From positions 1 to 64,000 of the forward strand of contig NZ_JAFFQC010000024.1 of assembly GCF_016918545.1 (NCBI RefSeq): a DNA stretch of 64,000 nt, in the 5' to 3' direction. A program made the translations under genes and the position numbers. This stretch comes from Desulfobulbus alkaliphilus. GTDB taxonomy: Bacteria > Desulfobacterota > Desulfobulbia > Desulfobulbales > Desulfobulbaceae. Below the pieces are notes generated by a model that saw nothing but the letters and a program-made list of their open reading frames with translations, was not told the origin of the DNA and searched no databases. Positions 17,176 through 26,364 of the stretch are shown here, piece by piece (position 1 is the stretch's first letter; each line of letters starts with the position of its first letter).

Positions 17176-17601
17176 ATGCCTACACCTTTTTTAAAAAAAT
17201 CGATTATCACAACCTTGAGTATTGCCGGTGCCGTCATCCTTGTTTTTTCACCTGCAAGCCACTCTATGAGTCACCATGACCATGAACATCACGGCCACGA
17301 AGCGCATGCCGAACACACCATGACCCAGGAACAGGCGGAAAATCCCGCTGTACTGGCATACCAGGAAGCAAACGAGCGAATGCATCGCGATATGGCCATT
17401 GCCTTCAGCGGCGATGCTGATATCGACTTTGTCCGCGGGATGATCCCCCATCATCAAGGTGCCATCGATATGGCCCGGGTAGTGCTGCAATACGGCCAGG
17501 ACCCGGAAATTCGCGCCTTGGCGGAAGAAATCATCACCGCGCAGGAAGCTGAAATCGCCATGATGGAGGAATGGTTGCACAAAAACGCCCATGCTCACTG
17601 A
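17176..17601 (+). CDS. DUF305 periplasmic His/Met-rich protein
   Basis: This 141-residue protein has an N-terminal membrane or signal segment (about 9-28), a His-rich stretch ([16 protein letters not shown]) and a DUF305 domain with the paired motifs MHRDM and [16 protein letters not shown], then [16 protein letters not shown]305 proteins bind metals, in some bacteria copper, in the periplasm. The start follows CAGGAGGAG. It is the only metal-handling gene nearby and is probably transcribed alone. Confidence 0.8.
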   Translation: MPTPFLKKSIITTLSIAGAVILVFSPASHSMSHHDHEHHGHEAHAEHTMTQEQAENPAVLAYQEANERMHRDMAIAFSGDADIDFVRGMIPHHQGAIDMARVVLQYGQDPEIRALAEEIITAQEAEIAMMEEWLHKNAHAH

Positions 17602-17671
17602 ACAGACTTGATCCTTCGCTTAATGTCCCTTGCCCCCCTTGCTGCATCGGATCATTTAAATATCAACCATT

Positions 17672-17700
17672 GCCGACCCGCCCCGATTGGGCGGGTCGGC
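17672..17700. terminator. GC-rich hairpin between convergent genes
   Basis: GCCGACCCGCCC pairs perfectly with GGGCGGGTCGGC around CGATT. It lies between the converging DUF305 and outer-membrane barrel genes and has no clear T-run, so it may act in both directions. Confidence 0.6.
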
Positions 17701-17715
17701 ATGCCATCTTTTCTT

Positions 17716-17742
17716 CCTGAACCCGTGACGGCTGGATTCCAC
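17716..17742 (+). repeat. MITE left-end fragment (copy 2)
   Basis: CCTGAACCCGTGACGGCTGG matches the MITE left end with one change; similarity fades after about 27 bp and no right end is found. Confidence 0.6.
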
Positions 17743-17801
17743 CTGCATTGGATCAACGGTTGAAAAAAATGGGGAGGGAGCCAGAAAAAGAGTATGGCCG
17801 C

Positions 17802-19151
17802 TCAGAAAAAATAACGAAGCCGGAATTCCAGTTTATTCCTGTTTTGCTTCTCGCCGTACTCGCTCAACGCACCGCCGTTGAGCACGGAAAAACGCATCTG
17901 CAGCTCCCAGTTGGTGATGCCGCTGTAGGTCAATTCCGGTGTCAGAGAGTAGCTGCCGTCGCCAAGGTTGACAATGGCGATCAAGGCTGCGTTACTATAG
18001 AGGATGGCAAGGGGTTCCTTCTGGGACAATCGGGCGTACAGATAATCCTGCCCGGCATTGGGCCGGGTGAAATCGGCGGCTGCCATTTGCCGAAGGTCGC
18101 GCTGCAGGTCTGTTGCGCCGGTGTCTGACAGCTGAACACCGCGGTTATCAATCAGGTGATAGAAGCGCTCCATCTCCGCGGGACTGTAGCCTGCGCCGTT
18201 GTGATAATATTCAAGGATGGTCGTCAGGTCAAAAGAGCTCAGGTAACGAACGCCGAGCAGGTACGAAGTCGCGCTGATGGTTGCTCGGCTCAACCCACCA
18301 TTCTGGTCCACAGTTGGTTTATTCAGGCGGGGCACATGAGCAATCTCGCCATGGATGGCGAAATTGCTTCGGATATTACGGGAAAAAGTACCGCCAAAAC
18401 GAGTGGACCGACTGTTGCCGCTGAAGACGATCCCATCGATGTCCGTATCCCGATACAGCAGATACAGTCTGGCCGCCAGATTGACATTGTCGCGGTCGCC
18501 AAAGTCTTCATTAACATCAGCACAGACTGGAAGCACCACCGCAGTCAGGGATACGGTCCGCAGATCACCGGAAAAACTGCGGATCGCTTCAAGATCAGCA
18601 GTGATATATCCTTCGCGGGCTTCTTCGGGATTATTGGGATCCTTGCCCCGGTTGATGAACCCCGCCGGATTCCAGGCATACCCTTTGCCCCATTGATACG
18701 ATTTTTTTCCCAGGGAAGCCGTCAATTCCGGACTCGGCGACAGCGTAAGGTTGGATTCATAGACGTCAGCCCTGTCCGACCAACCGAGGGTGTTCTCCCG
18801 AACTGATCCATAAAGAAGCCAACTGAACCGGGCGATTCCGCGGGTGTAGGAACCATTCAGCTGCAGGCTGGCGGTCAACTGATCAAAAACCGTGGGGGGA
18901 TCATCGTTGAAAAAAAGACGGGAAAAAACCGAATCACGGCGTACATCCATATGCTCCCATTTCATCTCGGCAAAACCACCAAGATTCAAGGGCTTCCTGG
19001 CAAACGCCTCGACATCGAAAACAAAGTCTTCCAGGGCCCAACTGCTCCCCGGGACGACCACCGCGACGAGAAACAAGGTCAGAAATGCATGCCATCGTCC
19101 CTTACGCCCCTTACGTCCATTACGTCCATCACCCTTGCTAGCGCAATTCAT
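17802..19151 (-). CDS. Predicted outer-membrane beta-barrel protein
   Basis: This 449-residue protein starts with a basic N-region, a hydrophobic core (FLTLFLVAVVVPGSSWA) and a likely signal-peptidase site. The mature part shows alternating polar/hydrophobic strands and ends in the aromatic residue pattern LEFRLRYFF typical of outer-membrane barrels. I chose ATG 19151, overlapping the stop of the LolA-like gene; the longer frame to 19217 would overlap by 80 bp. The N-region is encoded by a short tandem repeat (GGACGTAAT-like units). It ends a row with LolA-like and ABC-exporter genes, so it may be exported or served by that system. Exact family not identified. Confidence 0.65.
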   Translation of the reverse strand: MNCASKGDGRNGRKGRKGRWHAFLTLFLVAVVVPGSSWALEDFVFDVEAFARKPLNLGGFAEMKWEHMDVRRDSVFSRLFFNDDPPTVFDQLTASLQLNGSYTRGIARFSWLLYGSVRENTLGWSDRADVYESNLTLSPSPELTASLGKKSYQWGKGYAWNPAGFINRGKDPNNPEEAREGYITADLEAIRSFSGDLRTVSLTAVVLPVCADVNEDFGDRDNVNLAARLYLLYRDTDIDGIVFSGNSRSTRFGGTFSRNIRSNFAIHGEIAHVPRLNKPTVDQNGGLSRATISATSYLLGVRYLSSFDLTTILEYYHNGAGYSPAEMERFYHLIDNRGVQLSDTGATDLQRDLRQMAAADFTRPNAGQDYLYARLSQKEPLAILYSNAALIAIVNLGDGSYSLTPELTYSGITNWELQMRFSVLNGGALSEYGEKQNRNKLEFRLRYFF

Positions 19152-19878
19152 CGATCCTGGAAAGATAATCAAGCGTGAACACCTCGTCAGCCAGCTCCTT
19201 TTTTTCCAGGCCGGCAAAGAGCATTACCGATTTGTATCCCTGATACAGGGGGCTGTCGGTTTCCAGTACCGAAGGCCGGACCATGCCGTCGCCGAATTCC
19301 TTAATCGCACTGTAGCGCAGGGTCTTGATCAGCATACCGCTGGCGGCATAACAGTCGATGGTTATCGGTAACAAGGTGGCCTTATCAACGACCATATGCA
19401 GGTGGTCATAGGCCACTGCTGATGTTTTCGCCTGCAGGTCAAGGAGATATGTGTCCTCTTGTTCGGTGGCGCCGCGGACATCATACTCGACACTGAAATC
19501 AAGACGGAGAATATCGGAATTGTTGAAGACCCCACCAACCACCGACTGAAGGCTGGTGATCCGGATCGGTCGGCCGACATTGGGGATGTACAGCCACATA
19601 TTATCACCCAGACGCAGAGTGGCCCGGCCTTTTTCGCTGGCCGGGGACAGGAACAGGGCCACCATTTTATCCTGACCTTTTTTAAGGGTGTAGAGGACAA
19701 ATTCCCTGGAACGTCCGTCTGGTTCGACATTGATCAGTTTACGATACATCTCATACGATTCCGGCTGCATCCGCCGATCCAGTTCCTCAAGGATGGCATC
19801 ACCATCCAGGGCCAGGGCCGTGGTATGGACAAACATCAGGATGGCAGCGATAACGCAGGCAGACAATTTGTTTTTCAT
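19138..19878 (-). CDS. LolA-like outer-membrane lipoprotein-sorting protein
   Basis: This 246-residue protein has a signal peptide (KLSACVIAAILMFVHTTALA) and a LolA-like fold recognisable from SREFVLYTLKKGQDKMVALF, GRATLRLGDNMWLYIPNVGR and the long C-terminal strand region (VRPSVLETDSPLYQGYKSVM). Such proteins carry lipids or lipoproteins across the periplasm. I place the start at 19878, preceded by AAGGGGAA; it overlaps the permease stop by a few bases, which suggests translational coupling. It lies between an ABC permease and a barrel protein. Confidence 0.75.
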   Translation of the reverse strand: MKNKLSACVIAAILMFVHTTALALDGDAILEELDRRMQPESYEMYRKLINVEPDGRSREFVLYTLKKGQDKMVALFLSPASEKGRATLRLGDNMWLYIPNVGRPIRITSLQSVVGGVFNNSDILRLDFSVEYDVRGATEQEDTYLLDLQAKTSAVAYDHLHMVVDKATLLPITIDCYAASGMLIKTLRYSAIKEFGDGMVRPSVLETDSPLYQGYKSVMLFAGLEKKELADEVFTLDYLSRIDELR

Positions 19879-19894
19879 TCGCGTATTCCCCTTT

Positions 19895-21139
19895 TCAAAC
19901 ATGGCGCAGAGCGGTAATCGGATCCATTTTCGCCGCTTTCCAGGCCGGATGCAAACTGCCGAGAACAGCTATGGCAACAACGATCAAGGCCGTGGTAATA
20001 ATATCCCCCGGATAAAGGATTGGATCAAGGATCAGCCCCTTTTGTTGCCCGAAATCAAAGCTGATGCGGGCTGCCCCGATGCCAAGAACCGAAACCAGAC
20101 TGAGCAGCACCCCGAGAACCGTACCGAAGACGCCCAGCAGCAACCCTTCGACAAGAAAAAGCGAGTGAATCTTTCCCGGTCCCGTGCCGATGGCGGCAAT
20201 CGTCCCGATCTCGTTGATCCGCTCATATACGGCCATCACCATGACATTCATGATACTCACCAGGACAATGGCCACCAGCATGACCTTGATGAATACAGTC
20301 ATTAGATCGATCATCCGGGCAATGTTGGCAAAGGGTGTCAACCGCTCCCAGGCATGGACCTCGAAAACCGGCCGGTCCGGATGAACACGAATGGCCTCCA
20401 GGGCAGGGCCAATTGCAGCCATAACTTGTTCGAGTTGCTGCCGATCCTTGAGCCTAACCGCGATTTCACTCACTTCCCTGTCCTCCAGACGCAGCAGACT
20501 GCGAGCATCCTCGATGTGGATGAAACCATCACGCCCCCCGGGTCCAGTGACGCCTTCAACAATGCCGCGAACAACAAAGGACTGGCCATTGACCGAGCCA
20601 TCCCTGTTGGTAGCCACCAGGACAACACCATCACCGACGCCCACGTTCATGCCCCGGGCCAGCAGTTCCGGGACGACAATTTCACCCCGCTCGAGCAACC
20701 CCTGCTTGTCGCCCTGGACAACGCGATCAAGGAGCAGCGGCACGGTGCGCAGCTCGCGGTCAGGTTCCACGCCATTGAGCCGGATATTGGTCGTTTCGGT
20801 GTAATTGCTGAACAAAGCCCCCAGCTTGATCCGCGTTGAGAAGGCTTCCACCGCTTCATGTTCGGAGAGCAGATTCTCCACCAGAGCAACCTGTTGCGCG
20901 TCAAGGTTGCGATCCAGCGGCAAGGTGTCGATGGCAGCCATGTACCCTCGCTGATGGATCTGCAGGTGGCCAAGCATGGAATCGGTGATCTGCCCGATCA
21001 TCATGTTTTTAAAGGATCCGGAAACAGCGAGAAAGAGCAGGACCGCCACCACCCCCAGGGTGATCAGCATCGAGGTCAGCAGGGTTCGGCGTTGATAGCG
21101 GCGCAGATTACGAAAAGCGATTTTGACGATGTTAACCAT
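19895..21139 (-). CDS. LolC/MacB-type ABC exporter permease
   Basis: This 414-residue protein has one N-terminal membrane span (about 18-40), a large periplasmic domain (about 45-265) and three C-terminal spans, the FtsX/MacB topology. IVLVSIMNVMVMAVYERINE and EIGTIAAIGTGPGKI are characteristic. It would pair with the ATPase encoded upstream at 21355-22056 and pass a lipid or lipoprotein to the LolA-like protein. A 218-bp MITE separates it from the ATPase gene, so the original operon may be split. Confidence 0.85.
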   Translation of the reverse strand: MVNIVKIAFRNLRRYQRRTLLTSMLITLGVVAVLLFLAVSGSFKNMMIGQITDSMLGHLQIHQRGYMAAIDTLPLDRNLDAQQVALVENLLSEHEAVEAFSTRIKLGALFSNYTETTNIRLNGVEPDRELRTVPLLLDRVVQGDKQGLLERGEIVVPELLARGMNVGVGDGVVLVATNRDGSVNGQSFVVRGIVEGVTGPGGRDGFIHIEDARSLLRLEDREVSEIAVRLKDRQQLEQVMAAIGPALEAIRVHPDRPVFEVHAWERLTPFANIARMIDLMTVFIKVMLVAIVLVSIMNVMVMAVYERINEIGTIAAIGTGPGKIHSLFLVEGLLLGVFGTVLGVLLSLVSVLGIGAARISFDFGQQKGLILDPILYPGDIITTALIVVAIAVLGSLHPAWKAAKMDPITALRHV

Positions 21140-21141
21140 GG

Positions 21142-21359
21142 CCTGGATCCGTGAGTGTTTGCCGGCACGTCAGTTTCGTTGTCCATGGCCGTTTGATGAA
21201 AGGAGACTTTATCGGACGGTTACGGCCAATGAAGTTGGCGTGCCGACAGACGCCCCGAAGGGCGGCAGGTGAAAGGTATTATCTAGGATTTTTTTCCAAT
21301 TATAACATGATTACAGCAAAATAATATTCAAACAAGACTCCAGCCGCCCCGGATTCAGG
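21142..21359 (-). repeat. MITE copy 3, long form, inverted
   Basis: From CCTGGATCCGTGAG to CCCCGGATTCAGG, 218 bp, in reverse orientation relative to copy 1. The flanks CATGG and CGTGG may be a decayed 5-bp duplication. It lies between the genes for the ABC ATPase and permease. Confidence 0.8.
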
Positions 21360-22056
21360 CGTGGGCTTCTCCACTGTGATGGGAGGCAGCAAGCCTGCCG
21401 TCCTCAAGCGTGAACACGACCTCGGCGTTGCTGACTATTTTAGAGTCATGGGTGGAGAAAATGAAGGTGGTTCCGAATTCATCACGCATGGTCTTCATCA
21501 GGGTGATGATACGCTGGGCGGTATCCCGGTCGAGATTGGCGGTGGGTTCATCGGCCAGGACCAGTTCAGCTCTGGTCACCAGCGCCCGGGCCACGGCCAC
21601 CCGTTGCTTCTGTCCTCCGGAAATCTGGTGTGGAAATTTATGCCCCTGATCGCTCATGCCCACCGCTGCCAGCATTTTCTCCACCCGTGCCCTTCGTTCC
21701 GCGACCGGCCAGTTCTGGACCATCAGCAGAGGGTATTCAATATTTTCAAACACGGTCAGGACCGGCAGCAGGTTGAAATCCTGAAAAATGAACCCGATAT
21801 GCGTACCGCGGAACGCGGCCGCGTCCCGGGTGCCAAGGCGGGTGACATCCTGTCCAGCCACCAACAGGCGACCTGAAGTTGGCGGATCCAGACAGCCGAT
21901 CATGTTGAGCAGGGTACTTTTGCCGCTTCCAGAGGGGCCGATGAATGAGACGAACGAGGCCGGGACAATGGAGAAGCCTATCCCACGAATCGCCTCAACC
22001 TCAATATCGCCGGCAATAAATTTTTTCCAGAGACCTTCCGCCTCGACAATCGCCAT
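21355..22056 (-). CDS. LolD/MacB-type ABC exporter ATPase
   Basis: This 233-residue ATPase has Walker A GPSGSGKST (about 39-47), Q-loop FQDFNLLPVL, the ABC signature QISGGQKQRVAVARAL, Walker B LVLADEPTANLD and the switch His in STHD. The subgroup (DEPTANLD, LLPVLTVFENIEYPL) is that of LolD/MacB exporters. It is first in the minus-strand row ATPase, permease, LolA-like, barrel. Its last 5 bp overlap the right end of the MITE, so the C-terminus may have been slightly altered by the insertion. Confidence 0.9.
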   Translation of the reverse strand: MAIVEAEGLWKKFIAGDIEVEAIRGIGFSIVPASFVSFIGPSGSGKSTLLNMIGCLDPPTSGRLLVAGQDVTRLGTRDAAAFRGTHIGFIFQDFNLLPVLTVFENIEYPLLMVQNWPVAERRARVEKMLAAVGMSDQGHKFPHQISGGQKQRVAVARALVTRAELVLADEPTANLDRDTAQRIITLMKTMRDEFGTTFIFSTHDSKIVSNAEVVFTLEDGRLAASHHSGEAHA

Positions 22057-22087
22057 GGTCAGTCCTCCATGCGGTTAAAACTGATTA

Positions 22088-22155
22088 CTGAATCCGTGAC
22101 GGCTGGACTTTCGTTTTTGACATATACTACTGTAATCATATTACAATTCAAGCTA
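22088..22155 (+). repeat. MITE copy 4, left part only
   Basis: CTGAATCCGTGACGGCTGGA is intact, and similarity continues through CTGTAATCATATTACAATT, then ends. No right terminus is seen. Confidence 0.7.
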
Positions 22156-22489
22156 CACGTAATCATAACATCATTATACCAACAAAAAAGAACTTAATCA
22201 TCTCTCAAAAAAACTCTGCCCTTGAACAGACTCAACGCCTATCACCGTTATTCAGACGCTTTACGCCGAAATGTCCCTGCCTTTTGCCTGAACACACTTT
22301 CTCAAGGCTGCAGCATGCGGGCTGTTCAGCAAGTGAAGGTGGTTGGATAGTCGCACACCCATGAAGAATTTGAACCACCCTACCTCCCCTGCCTGCGCTT
22401 CCAAACCGAGCAAGTCTTTTTTATTGCTTTAGGATTCACAAAGAACTTATGATGGAGGCAATTACATGCATCCCATTTAACCCGAGCCC

Positions 22490-22556
22490 GAATGCCCGCA
22501 GAGAAAGGGCAGAGTGTTCAGCCGAGTCTGCACAAAACCGGGAAACCTGTCTTCGC
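22490..22556 (+). repeat. Dispersed repeat type 2, copy D
   Basis: AATGCCCGCAGAGAAAGGG and TTCAGCCGAGTCTGCACA align with the second half of copy A at 11360-11452. Confidence 0.4.
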
Positions 22557-22686
22557 GGAAAGTAGAGAGCGTGATACGTTAAACAGGAACAAAAAGCGTA
22601 ATCGGGTACAGCATGATGAACGGGAGAATACGGCCTTGGGTAGGGACACGGGTCTGCACGGCGGACTTCTCATGAGGAATGATCAT

Positions 22687-23562
22687 ATGTTTCGACGTTT
22701 TATGGTTGCAACCGACTTTTCCCCTGCATCCTATACCGTGGTGCAGAGCCTAGAGGGATTGCAGGCCTTTCATGCTCAGCAATGCCTGCTGCTGCATTGC
22801 CTGAGTTTGCCGGGTGCGGTCTCGGCATCCTCCTCTTCCCGATCCGAGTCAGGTGATGAATTGCTTGCCGAGCAAAAAGCGCTTCTTGAAGAACAGGGAT
22901 TTACGGTTGAGACCAGAATCATTGCCGGGTCAGTGAAACAGGAAATCAAACGGATCGCGGCCGAGGAAAAGTACGATCTGATCGTGGTCGGAGCACAGGG
23001 CCAATCCCTGGCCAGGGAGCGATTGCTGGGAGGTGTCGCGTATGCCATCATCAGCACTTCGCGGAAACCGGTCCTGGTCATGCCGGTCACCAGGGCTTCC
23101 GACAACCCGGATACCTGCGTTTTGCCATCCCGCTGTGAGTTCAGCAGGCACGTTTTGCTGGCCACTGATTTCTCGGAAATGGCCTATACCGCCTTCATCC
23201 ATGTTGAACAGATGGCGGCTTGTGGTGTCCGTAAAGTGACGCTGATTCACGTCCAGGACCAGAATGACGCAAAGCAGCACCTTAAAAAACGCTCGGCGGA
23301 AATCAACGCCCTTGATCACAACCGTCTTGATAATCTGCGAAAAACCCTGCTGTTGCGAGGTGTCTCCGAGGTCGACATCGAAATCCGCCATGGCGAACCC
23401 TATGTGGAGATCACTCGCGTGGCCCGGGATAACAACATCCATCTGGTGGTTATGGGAACCCAGGGCCGGGGTTTTCTGGGCAAAATCATTCTGGGGAGCG
23501 TCAGCCTCAATGTGGCCCGCACCTCCGAGGTTCCGGTGCTGTTGATCCCGTCTGTTCATTAA
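22687..23562 (+). CDS. Tandem universal stress protein (two UspA domains)
   Basis: This 291-residue cytoplasmic protein has two UspA domains (about 1-140 and 152-291). The second ends in GTQGRGFLGKIILGS, a full ATP-binding motif G-2X-G-9X-G-S. The first has GAQGQSLARERLLGG, where the last Ser is replaced by Gly, so only one site may bind ATP tightly. I chose ATG 22687, which has AGGA 8 bases upstream; ATG 22672 is possible. The MITE begins within 6 bp of the stop codon. Confidence 0.85.
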   Translation: MFRRFMVATDFSPASYTVVQSLEGLQAFHAQQCLLLHCLSLPGAVSASSSSRSESGDELLAEQKALLEEQGFTVETRIIAGSVKQEIKRIAAEEKYDLIVVGAQGQSLARERLLGGVAYAIISTSRKPVLVMPVTRASDNPDTCVLPSRCEFSRHVLLATDFSEMAYTAFIHVEQMAACGVRKVTLIHVQDQNDAKQHLKKRSAEINALDHNRLDNLRKTLLLRGVSEVDIEIRHGEPYVEITRVARDNNIHLVVMGTQGRGFLGKIILGSVSLNVARTSEVPVLLIPSVH

Positions 23563-23565
23563 CAT

Positions 23566-23690
23566 CTGAATCCGTGACGGCTGGACGCTTGTTTTGGATA
23601 TATTGCTGTAAGCATAGTATAATTGCAGCTCACCCCTTGAAAAAAAACTTTCACCAGCCACCCTTCGGGGCATCCGCTCACGGATTCAGG
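23566..23690 (+). repeat. MITE copy 5, short form, with target duplication
   Basis: 125 bp from CTGAATCCGTGACGGCTGGA to CGCTCACGGATTCAGG. TAACAT is present on both sides (23560-23565 and 23691-23696); the left copy includes the stop codon of the stress-protein gene. Confidence 0.85.
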
Positions 23691-23780
23691 TAACATGCAT
23701 GACCTGGACATGAAGGGGATGGGGATGTAACGCCTGCCCCGGCGTTAAACTTCACATCTATCCCCATTCCCGACTTTTAT

Positions 23781-24836
23781 CTACAACAACCCTCGAAATG
23801 CCGAAGCCTTGATCACCGCCACCACTTCCTTGTTCTCCTCGAGGCCCAGCTCCCGCATCGATTCGGGAACGATCTCAACGATCAAAGGCTGTGTGCCGCA
23901 CTGCAGTTCCACCCGCACCCGGTTGCCGACGGTGAACAGTTTACGCACCGTACAGGAAAGAAGGTTGCGGGCGCTGGTCGCCTCGGGATGCCTCTTGAAG
24001 AGCAGGATGTCCCGCGCATCCAGTTCAAAAATGTTCTCCTCCTGTTCCGCATGTTCGGTGAGCACCAGCCCTGCATCCCCCCATTGATAACGCCAGAGGT
24101 CACCCTGGGGCTGCGGTCGACCGAGGCGGAGAAGATTGACATAAGCTTGTCCGGGTGCGCCCCAGGCTGATTGCGCCAGTTCCTCGGTGACTATCCGCCG
24201 CTTGATTTCACCATGATCAACCACCAGCACCTGCTCGGTCATCAACCGCATCTCCAGCAGCGAATGGCTGATGAACAGCAGCGGAATCCCGAACCGGGAA
24301 AAAACGGTATTCAGGTAGGGCATGATCTGGAATTTCAAACTCTCGTCCAGGCCGCTGAGCGGTTCATCCATGAGAATCAGCCGGGGACAGCTGAGAAGGG
24401 TACGGCCCAGGGCCACGCGCTGGCGTTCGCCCCCGGAAAGCAGATTCACGCCCCGGTCGAGCAGATGGCCCAGGTGCAGCACCTCGATGATCGACTCCGG
24501 CTCGAAATGCCGGTCGCTTTCAGGGATTCGTCGCCAGCCGTAAAGCAGATTGCGGCGTACATTCATATGGGGAAAAAGGTGACTGTGCTGAAAGACCACG
24601 CCGATCCGCCGCTGTTCAGGGCGCAGATTGATGCCGCGGGTGCTATCGAACAAAACGGTGCTGTCCAGGCGAATGGAGCCACTGTCGGGTCGGAGAAGTC
24701 CGGCCAGCAAGTGCATCAGGGTCGACTTGCCGCTACCTGACGGTCCGAACAGGCCGATGCGTTGGCCGATCAGATCAAATTCGGCGGCAAAGTGAAATGT
24801 GCCGAGTTTTTTCCGTATCGAAACAGCGAGTTGCAT
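23781..24836 (-). CDS. modC: Molybdate ABC transporter ATPase ModC
   Basis: This 351-residue protein has Walker A GPSGSGKST, the signature LLSGGERQRVALGR, Walker B LILMDEPLSGLD and a switch His (FISHSL). The C-terminal 65 residues form a Mop/TOBE molybdate-binding domain (SARNLLSCTVRKLF, with VVAVIKAS near the end). It powers molybdate (or tungstate) uptake. The start at 24836 overlaps the modB stop by a few bases, with AGGAAA upstream, so translation is coupled to modB. Confidence 0.9.
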   Translation of the reverse strand: MQLAVSIRKKLGTFHFAAEFDLIGQRIGLFGPSGSGKSTLMHLLAGLLRPDSGSIRLDSTVLFDSTRGINLRPEQRRIGVVFQHSHLFPHMNVRRNLLYGWRRIPESDRHFEPESIIEVLHLGHLLDRGVNLLSGGERQRVALGRTLLSCPRLILMDEPLSGLDESLKFQIMPYLNTVFSRFGIPLLFISHSLLEMRLMTEQVLVVDHGEIKRRIVTEELAQSAWGAPGQAYVNLLRLGRPQPQGDLWRYQWGDAGLVLTEHAEQEENIFELDARDILLFKRHPEATSARNLLSCTVRKLFTVGNRVRVELQCGTQPLIVEIVPESMRELGLEENKEVVAVIKASAFRGLL

Positions 24837-24840
24837 AATG

Positions 24841-25521
24841 CTATTTCCTGTCCAGCGATCTGGAGGCTGCACCGCTTATCAGCAAGACGATGAACGAGAG
24901 CAGAATCGACACCAGGCAGAGCATCATTGCCATCCGATCGCCTCCAGGCGTGCTGGTGTATTCGTAGATCGCCAGCGGAATGGTCTGAGTGACACCCGGA
25001 ATATTGCCGGCCAGGATAATGGTGGCGCCAAATTCTCCCAAACTGCGGGCGAACATCAGGGTCATGCCGGCAAAGACCGCCTTGCCGGAGAGTGGCAGGG
25101 TGACCGTGAAAAAGGCACCCCAGGCGCTGGCCCCCAGAGTGCGGGCCGCCCTGCGGTAGGAAGGGTCGATCGATTCCATGCCGAGTCGTATCGAACGGAC
25201 CAGCAGGGGGAAGCCGACCACGGACGAGGCAATGATCGCCCCGGTGAGAGTGAAAATCACCTGAATATTGTATTCCATCAGCCAGGAACCGATCAAGCCG
25301 CGGCGACCGAACAGCACCAGCAGCAGGTAGCCGACGACCACCGGCGGCAGAACCAGAGGCAGATTGACGATGCCTTCGATGATGGATTTGCCGGGAATGC
25401 GCGTGTGGACAAGAAGATAGGCGACACCGATGCCCAGAGGGGTTGACAGCAGGGTGGCTGAGGTGGCCACCTTGAGGGAGAGCCGGATCGCATCAAAGTC
25501 CGAAGGCTGCAATTCAAGCAT
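24841..25521 (-). CDS. modB: Molybdate ABC transporter permease ModB
   Basis: This 226-residue protein has five or six membrane spans and the permease loop EAA-like motif RRAARTLGASAWGAFFTVTL, which contacts ModC. LPLVLPPVVVGYLLL and ARSLGEFGATIILAGNI are typical of ModB. It lies between modA (24 bp upstream) and modC (overlapping), the usual order of the operon. Confidence 0.92.
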   Translation of the reverse strand: MLELQPSDFDAIRLSLKVATSATLLSTPLGIGVAYLLVHTRIPGKSIIEGIVNLPLVLPPVVVGYLLLVLFGRRGLIGSWLMEYNIQVIFTLTGAIIASSVVGFPLLVRSIRLGMESIDPSYRRAARTLGASAWGAFFTVTLPLSGKAVFAGMTLMFARSLGEFGATIILAGNIPGVTQTIPLAIYEYTSTPGGDRMAMMLCLVSILLSFIVLLISGAASRSLDRK

Positions 25522-25545
25522 GGTGTCGCCCGGGGTGGTGATGAA

Positions 25546-26307
25546 CTATTTCGGGCTGCTGAAGCCGTATTTCACCAAGATCTCCAGGGCTTCCGGGCCG
25601 GTGAGAAAGTCGAAAAAAGCCCTGGCCTGTTCATTCCCGGCGCCCTCCGTGGTCAGAGCGATGGAATAGGTCACCGTTTCATACAATTCCTGCGGCACCT
25701 CAAAAAGAATGACCGCCTGGGTGGCCATCAGAGCATCGGTCTTGTAGACAAAAGCGCCGTCCACCTCACCCCGATCAGCATAAACAAGCGCCTGGCGCAC
25801 ATCCTTGGCCATGACCAGTTTCCGCCCTTCTTCCATCTGCTTGAAGATGCCGGCCCTCTCCATGGCCTGGGCCGCGTATTCGCCGGCAGGGACGTTTCGC
25901 GGACTACCGATGGCGATCTGGTTGAGTTCCGTAATATCCGATAGCCTGGTTATCGCCGGATTCCTGATCCCGACAAAGACCAGGGTGTTGGTGGCCAGGA
26001 TCTTTTCGCTGGCCGGATCGATCATTTCCTGGTCGCGGAGCCAGGTCATCCATTTCTGATTTGCCGAAATGAACAGGTCAGCGGGCGCGCCTTCGGCAAT
26101 CTGCTTGGCCAGGGATCCCGAGGGACCGACGTTGGGAACAATCCGGACATCCTTTTCCGAAACACTGAACAGTGCCGCTGACTCTTTCACGGCATCGGTC
26201 ATGCTGGCTGCCAACGAGATTCTGATCTCAGAGGCTGCCTGGAGAAATGATGCGGTCAACAGGATGGCGGCCGCGAGGGTTGCAATCAGGGTCTTTGGTC
26301 GCTGCAC
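25546..26307 (-). CDS. modA: Molybdate-binding periplasmic protein ModA (GTG start)
   Basis: This 253-residue protein has a signal peptide (TLIATLAAAILLTASFLQA) and the ModA pattern: ISLAASMTDAVKE, PNVGPSGSLAKQIAEGAPAD, FISANQKWM and YKTDALM. It captures molybdate or tungstate in the periplasm for ModBC. It starts at GTG 26307 with AGAGGAGA upstream. A small membrane-protein gene lies 57 bp upstream in the same direction and may share its promoter. Confidence 0.92.
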   Translation of the reverse strand: MQRPKTLIATLAAAILLTASFLQAASEIRISLAASMTDAVKESAALFSVSEKDVRIVPNVGPSGSLAKQIAEGAPADLFISANQKWMTWLRDQEMIDPASEKILATNTLVFVGIRNPAITRLSDITELNQIAIGSPRNVPAGEYAAQAMERAGIFKQMEEGRKLVMAKDVRQALVYADRGEVDGAFVYKTDALMATQAVILFEVPQELYETVTYSIALTTEGAGNEQARAFFDFLTGPEALEILVKYGFSSPK

Positions 26308-26364
26308 GACGCTCTCCTCTTGATGAAAGAAAAATAGTTCGCGGTAAAAACAAGCCTGTGACAG

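Larger units (their letters stand above)
22057..22686. other. Intergenic stretch before the stress-protein gene
   Basis: It contains a truncated MITE (22088-22155) and a type 2 repeat copy (22490-22556). The frame of the following gene is open back to 22492, but that part consists largely of the repeat and is not thought to be translated. A ribosome-binding site with an ATG near 22466 opens only a four-codon frame. Confidence 0.45.

Noticed and set aside
22492-22686. N-terminal extension of the universal stress protein
   Set aside because: The added 65 residues come mostly from a dispersed repeat, and a good start exists at 22687.
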